Notes: generated from the letters alone by a model not told the origin. DNA of 64,000 nt from Desulfovibrio sp. JC010 (GCF_010470675.1 NZ_VOIQ01000003.1:1-64000); one strand, 5' to 3'. Shown: positions 15,639 through 24,104, numbered from the stretch's first letter. Numbers and translations are program-made.

Positions 15639-16562
15639 TTAATCCTTAAACAGCGCGGTGCTTAGGTAACGTTCGCCTGTATCGGGAACCACAAACACCA
15701 CAAGTTTATCTTTGTTTTCCTCACGTTTTGCGATCTCCACTGCCGCATGGGCTGCTGCCCCGGCAGAGATACCGCATAAAATTCCTTCTTCCTGCATGAG
15801 TCTGCGGGCCATGGCTACACCGTCTTCGTCCGCAACCTTGATGATCTCGTCGATGACTTCAGTCTGCAGCACATCCGGCACAAATCCGGCTCCGATGCCC
15901 TGAATGCCGTGCGGTCCGGCCTTGCCGCCGGAAATGACCGGGGACTTTTCCGGCTCAACCGCAACAATTTTAATGGAGGGCTTGCGTTTCTTCAGCTCTT
16001 CACCGACTCCGGTGATGGTACCCCCGGTACCCACTCCGGCTACGAAAATATCAATCTTCCCGTCAGTATCATCCCAGATTTCGTTGACGGTTTTATTACG
16101 GTGGGCCAGCGGATTATCTGTATTGCCGAACTGCATGGGCATGAATGCATCCGGGTCGGCGTCCGCAATTTCCTTGGCCTTGTTCACCGCCCCGGTCATG
16201 CCCTGCGCAGCCGGAGTCAGCACCAGCTCGGCACCGAAGCCCTTAAGCAGGTCTTTGCGTTCCTGACTCATTGATTCGGGCATGGTCAGCACCAGCTTGT
16301 AGCCCTTCACCGCGCAGACAAAGGCCAGCCCGATTCCGGTATTACCGCTGGTGGGTTCCACAACCGTCGCGCCCGGTTTCAAATCACCGCGCTTTTCCGC
16401 TTCCTCAATCATGGAAGCACCGATACGGTCTTTTACGGATGAGCAGGGATTGTAAAATTCCAGCTTGGCGATGACGTTAGCAACGCATCCATCAGTAACT
16501 TTATTAAGTCTGACTAGAGGGGTTCCCCCTACCAGTGAGATCATATTTTCATGTATATTCAT
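15639..16562 (-). CDS. cysK: Cysteine synthase (O-acetylserine sulfhydrylase)
   Basis: 307 residues. PLP enzyme that makes cysteine from O-acetylserine and sulfide. The PLP lysine is K44 in [11 protein letters not shown]; the substrate loop [11 protein letters not shown] and the phosphate-binding [12 protein letters not shown] are intact. The [11 protein letters not shown] strand near the C-terminus is also typical. In a sulfide-producing cell this is a direct route for sulfide assimilation. Forms a two-gene unit with cysE and lies directly behind the nifU-nifS pair, separated by a terminator. Confidence 0.96.
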   Translation of the reverse strand: MNIHENMISLVGGTPLVRLNKVTDGCVANVIAKLEFYNPCSSVKDRIGASMIEEAEKRGDLKPGATVVEPTSGNTGIGLAFVCAVKGYKLVLTMPESMSQERKDLLKGFGAELVLTPAAQGMTGAVNKAKEIADADPDAFMPMQFGNTDNPLAHRNKTVNEIWDDTDGKIDIFVAGVGTGGTITGVGEELKKRKPSIKIVAVEPEKSPVISGGKAGPHGIQGIGAGFVPDVLQTEVIDEIIKVADEDGVAMARRLMQEEGILCGISAGAAAHAAVEIAKREENKDKLVVFVVPDTGERYLSTALFKD

Positions 16563-16617
16563 GTTAAACCCACTTTTTTATAAATTCCTGCCTTAATTCG
16601 ATGTAAAAAGCAAAAAT

Positions 16618-16653
16618 ATGGGTGAAATTTTATCATAAATAAAATTTCACCCA
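16618..16653 (-). terminator. Terminator of nifU-nifS
   Basis: ATGGGTGAAATTTTAT pairs with ATAAAATTTCACCCAT around a short loop; the minus strand continues into a T-rich tract. Confidence 0.8.
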
Positions 16654-16660
16654 TTGGGTT

Positions 16661-17851
16661 TTAATGATCGTGATCGTCCACCCAGTCCAGACCTTCATCG
16701 CCTCTACGGAATGGAGACATCTCACGCAGTCTACTGATGATGGGCGGCAGTTCCCGGAGCACCAGATCGATATCCTCATCCGTGTTGTAGATGGACAGGG
16801 AGAAGCGCAGCGATCCGTGAGCGAAGGTGAAAGGTACTCCCATGGCCCGGAGCACGTGGGACGGCTCCAACGAACCGGAAGTACAGGCCGAACCGGAGCT
16901 GGCGGCAATGCCGAACTGGTCGAGCATGAGCAGCATGGCTTCGCCTTCGATGTACTTGAAGGCGATGGACAGGGTGTTGGGCAGCCTCATTTCAGGATCA
17001 CCGTTGATGACAGCATCGGGAATGGCGGCCATGAGCCCCTTTTCAAGGCGGTCACGCATGGCCCGCACGCGGGTGTTTTCATCATCAAGATGCTTCACAG
17101 CCAAGTCCATGGCTACTCCGAGGCCGACGATGCCGGGCAGGTTCTCGGTGCCGCCGCGGCGTCCGTGTTCCTGATGTCCGCCGAGCATGAAGGGCCGGAA
17201 GGGCGCGTTTTTGCGCACAAACATGGCCCCGATGCCCTTGGGGGCGTGGATTTTGTGGCCGGAAAGAACCAGATAATCCACGGGCAGGGTCTGCAGGTCG
17301 ATGGCGATCTTGCCCACAGCCTGCACGGCATCGGTATGAAAAAGCACACCGTGCTTCTTGGCGATCTCAGCCATTTCCTGAATGGGGGAGATAACCCCGG
17401 ATTCGTTGTTGGCGTACATGATGGAAACAAGGGCGGTGTCCGGGCGGAAAGCCAGACGGTACTGCTCCATATCGAAAAGCCCCTTGGAATCTACGCCAAG
17501 GTAGGTCACATCGTAACCCTTGCGCTCGTAATGCTTGGCAACATTGAGCACCGCCGGGTGTTCCACGCGGGTGGTGATCAGGTGTCTCTTTTCCGGCTGG
17601 GCTTCAAGGGCGGAGAAGATAGCGGTGTTATCGCCCTCGGTCCCGCAGGAATTAAAAATGATTTCAGAAGGATCACAGTTCAATCCGGCAGCGATTTTCT
17701 GGCGGGCCTGTTCCATGAGCATGCCGGATTGTCCGCCGAGGCGATGCATGGAGGAGGGGTTGCCGAATTCAGCATCGAGCAGGGGCAGGATTGCCTCACG
17801 CACTTCCGGTGCGACCATGGTGGTGGCATTGTTGTCGAGATATGTTGACAT
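16661..17851 (-). CDS. nifS: Cysteine desulfurase
   Basis: 396 residues. PLP enzyme that takes sulfur from cysteine for Fe-S clusters. PLP lysine K200 in VLSGHKIHAPKG and the persulfide-forming Cys323 in ASSGSACTSGSLEPSHVL are present; the SSGSACTSG loop marks the NifS/IscS type. The gene follows nifU by 2 bases, so scaffold and sulfur donor are translated together. The NifU-type partner points to NifS naming, although no nitrogenase genes are present in the window; in sulfate reducers this pair serves general Fe-S assembly. The protein ends in an Asp/His tail (DDHDH). Confidence 0.95.
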   Translation of the reverse strand: MSTYLDNNATTMVAPEVREAILPLLDAEFGNPSSMHRLGGQSGMLMEQARQKIAAGLNCDPSEIIFNSCGTEGDNTAIFSALEAQPEKRHLITTRVEHPAVLNVAKHYERKGYDVTYLGVDSKGLFDMEQYRLAFRPDTALVSIMYANNESGVISPIQEMAEIAKKHGVLFHTDAVQAVGKIAIDLQTLPVDYLVLSGHKIHAPKGIGAMFVRKNAPFRPFMLGGHQEHGRRGGTENLPGIVGLGVAMDLAVKHLDDENTRVRAMRDRLEKGLMAAIPDAVINGDPEMRLPNTLSIAFKYIEGEAMLLMLDQFGIAASSGSACTSGSLEPSHVLRAMGVPFTFAHGSLRFSLSIYNTDEDIDLVLRELPPIISRLREMSPFRRGDEGLDWVDDHDH

Positions 17852-17853
17852 GA

Positions 17854-18690
17854 TTAGCCCTCCCGCACGGTGATTTCAGGTTCCACGGTTTCCTTGAGGC
17901 GGCGTTCCACAAAATCCTTGAGGGTGTGTCCGCTGGAAGGGCAGCCCACACAGGCTCCGCGCAGGGAAACAATTACTTCGTGTCCGTCAATATCAACCAG
18001 TTCTATGTCGCCGCCGTCCTTGTTCAGGGCCGGGCGGATTTCTTCGTCAATGACCTTGGTGACCAGCTGAAAACGCTTGATATTGGTCATCTTGTCGGGC
18101 TTTTCCGGCTGCGGAGCGGGCTTGGCAGCTTCTCCGGTCAACACTTCCTCGATGATCTCCCCGATGCGTCCGTGACAGTCCTCACAGCCGCCCCCGGCCT
18201 TGGTGAAGTTGGTCACTTCCTCAAGGGTGGTCAGCTTGTTTTCCTTAACCGCACGGATGATCTGCAGGTCGGTGACGCCGAAACACTTACAGACTATCTC
18301 GCCTTCGGGAGCGGGGGCAGCCTCAAGACCACGATACTTGCGGATGGCGTCCTCAAGGGCTTCCTGACCCATGACCGAACAGTGCATCTTTTCCTTGGGC
18401 AATCCGCCGAGCTGCTCGGCAATTTCCCTATTGGTCACTTTGGATGCCTCGTCAATAGTCATGCCCTTGATCATTTCAGTAAGTACAGAGCTGGAAGCAA
18501 TTGCGCTGGCGCAGCCGAAAGTCTGGAACCTGGCATCCACAATGCGCTCGTCATCAATCTTGAGAAACAAGCGCAGGGCGTCTCCACAGGAGAGTGAGCC
18601 GACCTCGCCGATGGCGTCCGCATCTTCGATTACCCCCACATTCCGGGGATTAAGAAAGTGTTCCTGAACCTTATTAGTATATTCCCACAT
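17854..18690 (-). CDS. nifU: Fe-S cluster scaffold protein NifU
   Basis: 278 residues with the full three-part NifU layout: IscU-like domain with Cys35, Cys60 and Cys104; a central Fer2_BFD-type [2Fe-2S] region with Cys134, Cys136, Cys169 and Cys172; and a C-terminal NfU domain with C247-x2-C250 in GACVGCPSS. A linker rich in Ala and Pro separates the last two. It builds clusters with sulfur from the adjacent desulfurase. The upstream region carries an inverted repeat ATACCA-ttt-TGGTAT (18802-18816), a candidate regulator site. Confidence 0.96.
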   Translation of the reverse strand: MWEYTNKVQEHFLNPRNVGVIEDADAIGEVGSLSCGDALRLFLKIDDERIVDARFQTFGCASAIASSSVLTEMIKGMTIDEASKVTNREIAEQLGGLPKEKMHCSVMGQEALEDAIRKYRGLEAAPAPEGEIVCKCFGVTDLQIIRAVKENKLTTLEEVTNFTKAGGGCEDCHGRIGEIIEEVLTGEAAKPAPQPEKPDKMTNIKRFQLVTKVIDEEIRPALNKDGGDIELVDIDGHEVIVSLRGACVGCPSSGHTLKDFVERRLKETVEPEITVREG

Positions 18691-18801
18691 AGTGTCTCTC
18701 CGCTTATGTGAATCTGGTTTATAAGAAATATCTCAAGCATACCCCCTTCCCGATAATTCCGAAAGAAAAACGGCCTGCTTTTTATCTTTTACTTAAATTC
18801 T

Positions 18802-18816
18802 ATACCATTTTGGTAT
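18802..18816. promoter_or_regulatory. Inverted repeat upstream of nifU
   Basis: ATACCA-ttt-TGGTAT, perfect arms, about 110 bases before the nifU start in an AT-rich 242-base gap. Candidate operator for an Fe-S responsive regulator such as an Rrf2-family protein; the match to a known consensus was not established. Confidence 0.4.
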
Positions 18817-18902
18817 GATTTATTTTACGCTCAAGCCCCATGCTTAGCAAGTTTTTTATGCCTTCACTCTACATATTAGGTTGTGATCCTTAAATGACAA
18901 GA

Positions 18903-18922
18903 GGGGGAACCGGAATTCCCCC
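18903..18922 (-). terminator. Possible terminator of the butyrate kinase gene
   Basis: GGGGGAA/TTCCCCC stem 11 bases after the stop codon; only a weak T-tract follows on the minus strand. Confidence 0.5.
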
Positions 18923-18932
18923 ATATTTATAA

Positions 18933-20021
18933 TCAACTCTTATATTCCTGAGGCTCCATTTCCCCACGCAAAACAGCAAGCCCGCCGCGACCCATTACTT
19001 CCATTTCTTCCAGCCCGGTGACGACCTGCACAGGCGCGATGAAGGAAACCAGATCTTCCAGCTCGGCAATCAGCCGTTTGCTGCGGGCCAGTCCCCCGGT
19101 GAGGATGACCGCATCCACGGGTTTCTTGGCCGCATCCCCGCGCATAAGGGCCGGGATATAGGAACAGATGTGCTTGGCGATGTTGTAGATCAAAGCTTCG
19201 AAGACCAGCTTTGCATTCTCGTCACCATCGTCCATACGCGGCTCGATCTGGCGCAGGTCATTGGTCCCGGTGAGTCCGAGCAGACCGCAACCGGAGGTTA
19301 CGACCTTCTTCAACTCCGCAAAAGAATATTTTCCGGACTCCAACAGCTCGATAACCGGAAGCACCGGAAGCGCACCGGACCGTTCCGGGGTGAACGGCCC
19401 TTCGCCGTCCAGTCCGTTGACCACATCCACAATGCGTCCTTGGCGGTGTGCGCCGATGGAACAGCCTCCGCCCATGTGGGCGACTATGAATTTTGATTTT
19501 TCGTAATCCAGCCCCATTTTTGCGGCTACACTGCGGGCTGCCCCGCGCTGGCTCAGGGCATGGAAGACGCTGCGTCGCTTGATTTCCGGCAGCCCGGTGA
19601 TCTTGGTCAGCGGTTCCATCTCATCGGTTACCACCGGGTCCATAATCATGGAGGGCACACCCCATTTCTCAGACAGTTCACGCCCGATCATTGCGCCCAG
19701 ATTGCAGGGGTGGGTGCCGTAGCGGGCATTGACCAGGTCAGAGAGCATATCATCGTTTATGGAATAGGGTCCGCCGGGAATGGGCTTAAGTAAACCGCCG
19801 CGCCCGACCACCATATCCGGTGTTCCATTTGCAAGCTCATCTTTAATAAGCTCCATAACAGCAGCACTGCGAAACTCTTTCTGTTCCAGTACAGTGGAAA
19901 ATCTATCTATGCTTTCACGGGGATGGCTTACTTCAGCGTCGAAGCATACTTTTTCATCGTTAAAGATGGCCACTTTGGTTGATGTTGATCCGGGATTGAT
20001 CACAAGAATTCTCGAACCCAT
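18933..20021 (-). CDS. buk: Butyrate kinase (acetate/butyrate kinase family)
   Basis: 362 residues. ASKHA-fold acyl kinase interconverting butyryl phosphate (or a branched acyl phosphate) with the free acid, making ATP. The N-terminal phosphate motif ILVINPGSTSTKVAIF and VAHMGGGCSIGAHRQGRI are as in butyrate kinases; the protein is shorter than acetate kinase (about 400) and has the Buk-type C-terminus. No phosphotransbutyrylase gene is adjacent. The gene is divergent from a TetR regulator, which probably controls it. In sulfate reducers such enzymes may serve amino-acid or 2-oxoacid catabolism; that is an inference. Confidence 0.9.
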   Translation of the reverse strand: MGSRILVINPGSTSTKVAIFNDEKVCFDAEVSHPRESIDRFSTVLEQKEFRSAAVMELIKDELANGTPDMVVGRGGLLKPIPGGPYSINDDMLSDLVNARYGTHPCNLGAMIGRELSEKWGVPSMIMDPVVTDEMEPLTKITGLPEIKRRSVFHALSQRGAARSVAAKMGLDYEKSKFIVAHMGGGCSIGAHRQGRIVDVVNGLDGEGPFTPERSGALPVLPVIELLESGKYSFAELKKVVTSGCGLLGLTGTNDLRQIEPRMDDGDENAKLVFEALIYNIAKHICSYIPALMRGDAAKKPVDAVILTGGLARSKRLIAELEDLVSFIAPVQVVTGLEEMEVMGRGGLAVLRGEMEPQEYKS

Positions 20022-20114
20022 TCATATTCTCCGTAAGTTTGCTGCAAATTTGAGTTTCCGCATTATGTGCTAAAACGTGCAAAAACAAAAGTAACACTCT
20101 ACTTTCCCGGACTC

Positions 20115-20160
20115 CTTGACTAAAATCAAGACGGAGTTAATTTCTAAAATGTGATATAAT
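20115..20160 (+). promoter_or_regulatory. Candidate operator and -10 box between buk and tetR
   Basis: Inverted repeat CTTGA-N6-TCAAG at 20115-20130 and a consensus TATAAT at 20155-20160 upstream of the TetR gene. The repeat is placed to act on both divergent genes. Confidence 0.45.
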
Positions 20161-20193
20161 GATAAATAAACCTTTCTACAAAAGGCCGCAGAC

Positions 20194-20832
20194 ATGACTT
20201 TAAAAGTAGTACCCATCAACACCCTGACCGCCACACGCAGAAAGATACTGCATGCCGCCTACAAGTGCGCCGCAAAAAAAGGATTCAACAATCTTGATGT
20301 GGACGAAATAACGCTCAAGGCAGGAGTGAGCCGCAAGACGCTTTACAGCTACTTCAATGGACTGGAAAATCTGATGAGTGAGCTGGCGGTATCGGGAATC
20401 TACTGGCCCACAACAGAAGAACTGCTGGCCAATGCCCCCACGGAATTTCCGGAAATCGAACCGGAAAAGCAGGTTGCCGCATTTTTCACCGCCCTGCGCA
20501 GAACCCTTGATACAAGGCCGGATACCTTGCGGCTGCTGGCCTGGGAAATGTTGGAGCGGACCCCGCTTTCGGATCTGCTGGAAGATGTGCGGGTGCGTAC
20601 GGCACTGGAATTTTTTGAACACATGACCCCGGATGTGCCCGATGATGTGGACCTCGCCGCAGCGGTGGCAATCCTCGGCGGGGCCATATCCTACTTGTCC
20701 ATTCGCTCGCTGAATACCAAGCATTTCGGTGGAGTCAGCCTGCAGGACGAGGTCGGCTGGGACCGTATGGAAAAGGCCATGGGGGATATGTTGCGCGGGT
20801 TGCTTTGTCCCTGTAGAGATCCGCAGGAGTAA
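20194..20832 (+). CDS. TetR-family transcriptional regulator
   Basis: 212 residues. The N-terminal 50 residues form the TetR helix-turn-helix (TRRKILHAAYKCAAKKGFNN, VDEITLKAGVSRKTLYSYF). The rest is an all-helical ligand-binding domain without close similarity to a subfamily I recognise. Divergent from butyrate kinase with a shared 172-base control region, which suggests it regulates that gene in response to an acyl compound. AAAGG lies before the ATG at 20194. Confidence 0.88.
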   Translation: MTLKVVPINTLTATRRKILHAAYKCAAKKGFNNLDVDEITLKAGVSRKTLYSYFNGLENLMSELAVSGIYWPTTEELLANAPTEFPEIEPEKQVAAFFTALRRTLDTRPDTLRLLAWEMLERTPLSDLLEDVRVRTALEFFEHMTPDVPDDVDLAAAVAILGGAISYLSIRSLNTKHFGGVSLQDEVGWDRMEKAMGDMLRGLLCPCRDPQE

Positions 20833-20835
20833 GGG

Positions 20836-21135
20836 TTAACGTTTTATCCTGAAAAACATGACCAGCGGAGAGACCACAACCATGGCAACCATAGCCATTT
20901 GCGGCGAGAGAAGCTGTTGCGCTCCAACACAAACTCCGAGCACAATCAGGAACCACGGAATCCAGCCCGCAACATAAACCTGTCCCGCAGGCCCGAAAAT
21001 AAAGCAGAGCAAAAGCCCGATCCAGAGCACATTCGGCTTGCTGCGGCGTAATTTTGTTCCCAGTATGAAAGGAAGGATTGTGGCACCGAGAATGATGATT
21101 GCGGTAAGGATGATGTTCACTGTGGATTGATCCAT
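20836..21135 (-). CDS. Small membrane protein of unknown function
   Basis: 99 residues with three likely membrane segments (about 8-27, 36-56, 58-92) and a few charged residues between (GTKLRRSKPNV). GGAGC lies before the ATG, which supports translation. The composition resembles small multidrug or superinfection-type membrane proteins, but no family is recognised. Convergent with the TetR gene (3 bases apart) and divergent from yccF-like. Confidence 0.6.
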   Translation of the reverse strand: MDQSTVNIILTAIIILGATILPFILGTKLRRSKPNVLWIGLLLCFIFGPAGQVYVAGWIPWFLIVLGVCVGAQQLLSPQMAMVAMVVVSPLVMFFRIKR

Positions 21136-21253
21136 GGCAGGCTCCTTTTGATGATATGATTGACTTTTAGCCCAAGACCGGAAAACTTGGCAACTATGTA
21201 ATGCGGGCTGCTTTTGGTAATATGAGTCAGCCCTTTAAACTTTGGAGATATAA

Positions 21254-21709
21254 ATGAGAACTCTCGGTAACATCCTCTGGTATTTTCCTTTCTTCGGATT
21301 CATAAACGCGATCATGTTCTTCCTGCTCGGCTCATTGCTGGTACTGACTGTAGTGGCATCACCGCTGGGCTTGGGCCTCATTCAGTACAGCAAGTTCCTG
21401 TTCGCGCCTTTCAGCTGGTCCATGGTCTCCAAGGATGACCTCAATGTGGAGAGTAATCCCGCGTGGGAAGCCTATTCCACAATCATCATGATCCTCTGGA
21501 TTCCTTTCGGGATCATCTTTTCGCTGATCACCATCACCCAGATAGTGGGGCTGGCCATATCAATTGTAGGTATCCCGGTGGCCCTCGTTTTAGCCAAGTC
21601 CCTGCGGACCATCTTCAACCCCGTGGACATGGTCTGCGTACCCGCTGTTGTTGCGCAGGAAGTGCAACGGCGCAAGGATGAGGATGCTATTAACAAGCAT
21701 ATCCGCTAG
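21254..21709 (+). CDS. YccF-family membrane protein
   Basis: 151 residues. Two copies of the DUF307/YccF module are visible: NILWYFPFFGFINAIMFFLLG with a following ASPLGLGLIQYSKFLFAPF, and a second hydrophobic unit IIMILWIPFGIIFSLITITQ followed by VGIPVALVLAKSLRTIFNP. Inner-membrane protein of unknown function. GGAG lies 9 bases before the ATG. A strong terminator follows. Confidence 0.8.
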   Translation: MRTLGNILWYFPFFGFINAIMFFLLGSLLVLTVVASPLGLGLIQYSKFLFAPFSWSMVSKDDLNVESNPAWEAYSTIIMILWIPFGIIFSLITITQIVGLAISIVGIPVALVLAKSLRTIFNPVDMVCVPAVVAQEVQRRKDEDAINKHIR

Positions 21710-21735
21710 TTGTTGGAGTTTTGTTGGATATTTGG

Positions 21736-21767
21736 AAAGCCCCGTGCTCGGTTGAGTGCGGGGCTTT
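21736..21767 (+). terminator. Terminator of the yccF-like gene
   Basis: AAAGCCCCG-TGCTC-ggttga-GTGCGGGGCTTT hairpin (AAAGCCCCG pairs with CGGGGCTTT); T residues follow. Confidence 0.85.
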
Positions 21768-21809
21768 ATTGCTGTTGCCTTTTTGATTTGCAGGTATTAT
21801 TATTTTCCA

Positions 21810-22043
21810 ATGACTAAAACATCAAAATATACTTTCGCCACATCAAAACGTCCCAAGGATAAAAAGGACATTTTGCGACGTCGTTTTGAGAATGCGAAAG
21901 CCTCCTTAGCTATTGAAGGGCTGCATTTGACTGCTGAGGAAATTAGCGTTTTTGAAGAGTGCATTCAAAAAGAATGTTCCTTTGAAGAACGGACTAATCT
22001 TTTGAAAGAACGGTTTCCGAATGCCAACGCGATACGCGCATAG
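21810..22043 (+). CDS. VbhA-like antitoxin of a Fic toxin
   Basis: 77 residues from the ATG at 21810 (a longer frame from 21756 lacks a plausible start context). The helix FENAKASLAIEGLHLTAEE contains S-x3-E-G, the inhibitory motif of class I Fic antitoxins ([S/T]xxxE[G/N]); the glutamate blocks productive ATP binding in the toxin. It overlaps the fic gene by 23 bases in another frame, the classic order antitoxin-toxin. A weak AGG lies upstream. Confidence 0.8.
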   Translation: MTKTSKYTFATSKRPKDKKDILRRRFENAKASLAIEGLHLTAEEISVFEECIQKECSFEERTNLLKERFPNANAIRA

Positions 22044-22608
22044 AGACGCATACACATATGATAATTCTTCCGTTCTGATAAATAAGGGCGACCATAGAAA
22101 CCAAGAGGCGCTTGATCAATTCGAGCGCCTTTCTGTTGCCAGCCGCATGATGCAGGATCTGCCGCAAGGACAATTTGACTACAAGCATCTTAAAGCAATC
22201 CATCAGCATTTATTTCAAGACGTTTATGACTGGGCAGGACAGGAGAGAAATGTATCCATAAGTAAAGGGGCAACTCTTTTTGCAAATCCTCGTCATATTG
22301 AAAGTACAATCACTGATATCTTGGATGAATTGAAAAAAGAGAATCATCTTATAGATCATGAACCTGCAGACTTTGTGGATCGGGCAGCTTGTTACATGAT
22401 TGAGTTGAATCTTGCTCATCCATTTCGTGAGGGAAACGGTAGGGCTTTGCGTGGATTCTTATTTTTGCTGGCTGAGAATGCCGGGTATGGGATAGATGTT
22501 GAAAAGTTGCAGGCAGGGTGGTTGGAAGCCTGTATTGAAGGTGTGAGCGGGAGTGAGCAAGCTATGTGTGATGTGATTGCCGGGGCTTTGATTGTTTATG
22601 AGGATTAG
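22021..22608 (+). CDS. Fic-domain AMP-transferase toxin
   Basis: 195 residues. The Fic active site HPFREGNGRALR matches HxFx(D/E)GNGRxxR fully, and the flap/beta-hairpin region SISKGATLFANPRHIE precedes it as in VbhT. Fic enzymes attach AMP to protein hydroxyl groups; VbhT-type toxins modify DNA gyrase and topoisomerase IV. No secretion or BID domain is present, so it is probably an intracellular toxin held in check by the upstream antitoxin. Codon use and lower GC than neighbouring genes suggest transfer. Confidence 0.9.
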   Translation: MPTRYAHRDAYTYDNSSVLINKGDHRNQEALDQFERLSVASRMMQDLPQGQFDYKHLKAIHQHLFQDVYDWAGQERNVSISKGATLFANPRHIESTITDILDELKKENHLIDHEPADFVDRAACYMIELNLAHPFREGNGRALRGFLFLLAENAGYGIDVEKLQAGWLEACIEGVSGSEQAMCDVIAGALIVYED

Positions 22609-22653
22609 ATAATTTTCGGGCTAGGATTATAAATCTTAATTTTGGAGTCAGGC

Positions 22654-23097
22654 ATGGAATCGATAACAACAAAAGCAATTGCAAGTGCGCTCGGTGGAAT
22701 TAAAAGTGCGATTGATATTGCCACCAAGTTGAGTGAAGTAAGCGATGCAATCAAGCAAGCTGATTTAAAATTGCAGCTAGCAGAATTGGTGGAAAAATTG
22801 GCTGATGCCAAAATACAACTATCGAAAGTTAAAATTGAACTTAACGATAAAGATGAAGAAATAAGTGATTTAAAACAGCTGTTAAAGCAAAATGCAGAAT
22901 TAAAATTTAATGAAAACTACGGGCTTTATGAAGCAGAAAAGGATGGAAAGACTGTTCGGTATTGTACTAAGTGCCATGCAGAAGGTAAATTAATTCCCGT
23001 ACAAGAAACAGCTAGCAGGTTTGAATGTAAAAGATGTGATCAGACGTATCGCCGACCTGAGTATGTTCCCCAGACTAGGGTTATAAGAGGTGGCTGA
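22654..23097 (+). CDS. Coiled-coil protein with C-terminal zinc ribbon
   Basis: 147 residues from the ATG at 22654; GGAG lies 6 bases upstream and an in-frame TTG at 22644 region is less likely. The N-terminal helix is hydrophobic/amphipathic (KAIASALGGIKSAIDIATKL), residues about 35-95 form a charged coiled coil (LAELVEKLADAKIQLSKVKI), and the C-terminus has CTKC-x15-18-CKRC, a four-cysteine zinc ribbon. AT-rich like the Fic genes upstream. Similar small proteins occur next to phage or plasmid genes. Function unknown. Confidence 0.6.
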   Translation: MESITTKAIASALGGIKSAIDIATKLSEVSDAIKQADLKLQLAELVEKLADAKIQLSKVKIELNDKDEEISDLKQLLKQNAELKFNENYGLYEAEKDGKTVRYCTKCHAEGKLIPVQETASRFECKRCDQTYRRPEYVPQTRVIRGG

Positions 23098-23124
23098 TTT
23101 TGTAATCGAAATTTGAATACATTT

Positions 23125-23159
23125 AAAAAAGCCGGGCCTCCTCACAGAGACCCGGCTTT
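23125..23159. terminator. Bidirectional terminator
   Basis: AAAGCCGGG pairs with CCCGGCTTT over a 14-base loop, with A-run before and T-run after. Serves the zinc-ribbon gene and, on the other strand, trmI. Confidence 0.85.
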
Positions 23160-23189
23160 CATCATTAACATCTTCAACAATCCACAAGC

Positions 23190-24104
23190 CTATTCAGCCT
23201 TCTTCTCTTCAGCTGCTTCAGCACCCTCAGCAACATCCTTCTTGGCATGAAGCATATCTTTTCTATCAACTTTATACTTGTCAGCTGCGGGCTTGCCGCG
23301 ATTCTCACGCTTTTTCTTGGGCGGCTCGATGCTCATTTCGCATCCGGCCATGTTGCGGGCGAAGACGAGGTAGCCGGTGTGGGCTACCATGCGGTCTTCG
23401 GGGCGCAGGCGTTCAGCGATGGGCTTGTAGCGGCGAACTAAGATTTCGCAGACTTCCTGTTCTTCGAAGGGCGCGCTTTCCATGGCCTTCAAGAGGTCGC
23501 TGACCTGATTGGTGGTCGGCAGCAGGAAACCGCACATTGCGCCGGGGATAACCGCTTTGGGGATGTGGTGCAGAAAATCCCACGGGTTGGGTACGTCGAG
23601 GAAAAGGGCATCGCAATCGGAGGCCAGAAAGCCGTCCTCGATATCGAGGTTGAACTGCTCAACGCGGTGTGCAAGTCCGGCCCATTCTAAGTTCTTGTGG
23701 ACCAGTTTGTAAAATTCGGGGCGTTTTTCGTGGGTGTAGACCTTGCCGGTATCACCTACGTAAAAGGCCAGTGCGGTGGTCAGTCCGCCGGAACCGGAGC
23801 CGGATTCTACCACGCGGCTGCCGGGACCGATACCCAGTTTGAGCAGCAGGTAGCTGATCTCTTTGGGGTACATGATCTGGGTCTGGCGTTTGAGACCCTT
23901 GATGATATCGTAGATGGTGGGTTTGAGGAGCTGGTATTTGTGGCCCAGATGGGTTTCCACAACCTTTCCGTACCCGGCGGCGAGGATGTTATCGGTATAC
24001 ATCATGCCGTCATGTGTATGTATTTCTTCCCCGGCATTAAGGGTGCGCAGGTAGCGCTTGCCTTTGGGGTTAACGAGCAAAATTAGTTGTCCAGCTTCAA
24101 GCAT
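23190..24104 (-). CDS. trmI: tRNA (adenine-58-N1) methyltransferase (TrmI family)
   Basis: 304 residues. A small N-terminal beta domain (about 1-65, GQLILLVNPKGKRYLRTL) followed by a Rossmann SAM domain: VVESGSGSGGLTTALAF (motif I) and DALFLDVPNPWDFL (motif IV with the DxPxPW of TrmI). The enzyme makes m1A58 in the T-loop of tRNA. The C-terminus carries a Lys/Ala/Glu-rich tail of about 40 residues absent from most homologues. The gene stands alone behind the convergent accessory patch. Confidence 0.9.
   Translation of the reverse strand: MLEAGQLILLVNPKGKRYLRTLNAGEEIHTHDGMMYTDNILAAGYGKVVETHLGHKYQLLKPTIYDIIKGLKRQTQIMYPKEISYLLLKLGIGPGSRVVESGSGSGGLTTALAFYVGDTGKVYTHEKRPEFYKLVHKNLEWAGLAHRVEQFNLDIEDGFLASDCDALFLDVPNPWDFLHHIPKAVIPGAMCGFLLPTTNQVSDLLKAMESAPFEEQEVCEILVRRYKPIAERLRPEDRMVAHTGYLVFARNMAGCEMSIEPPKKKRENRGKPAADKYKVDRKDMLHAKKDVAEGAEAAEEKKAE

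Noticed and set aside
16563-16660. Riboswitch or T-box ahead of cysK
   Set aside because: The gap contains only the nifS terminator and AT-rich sequence, and it lies between genes on the same strand with no further structure.
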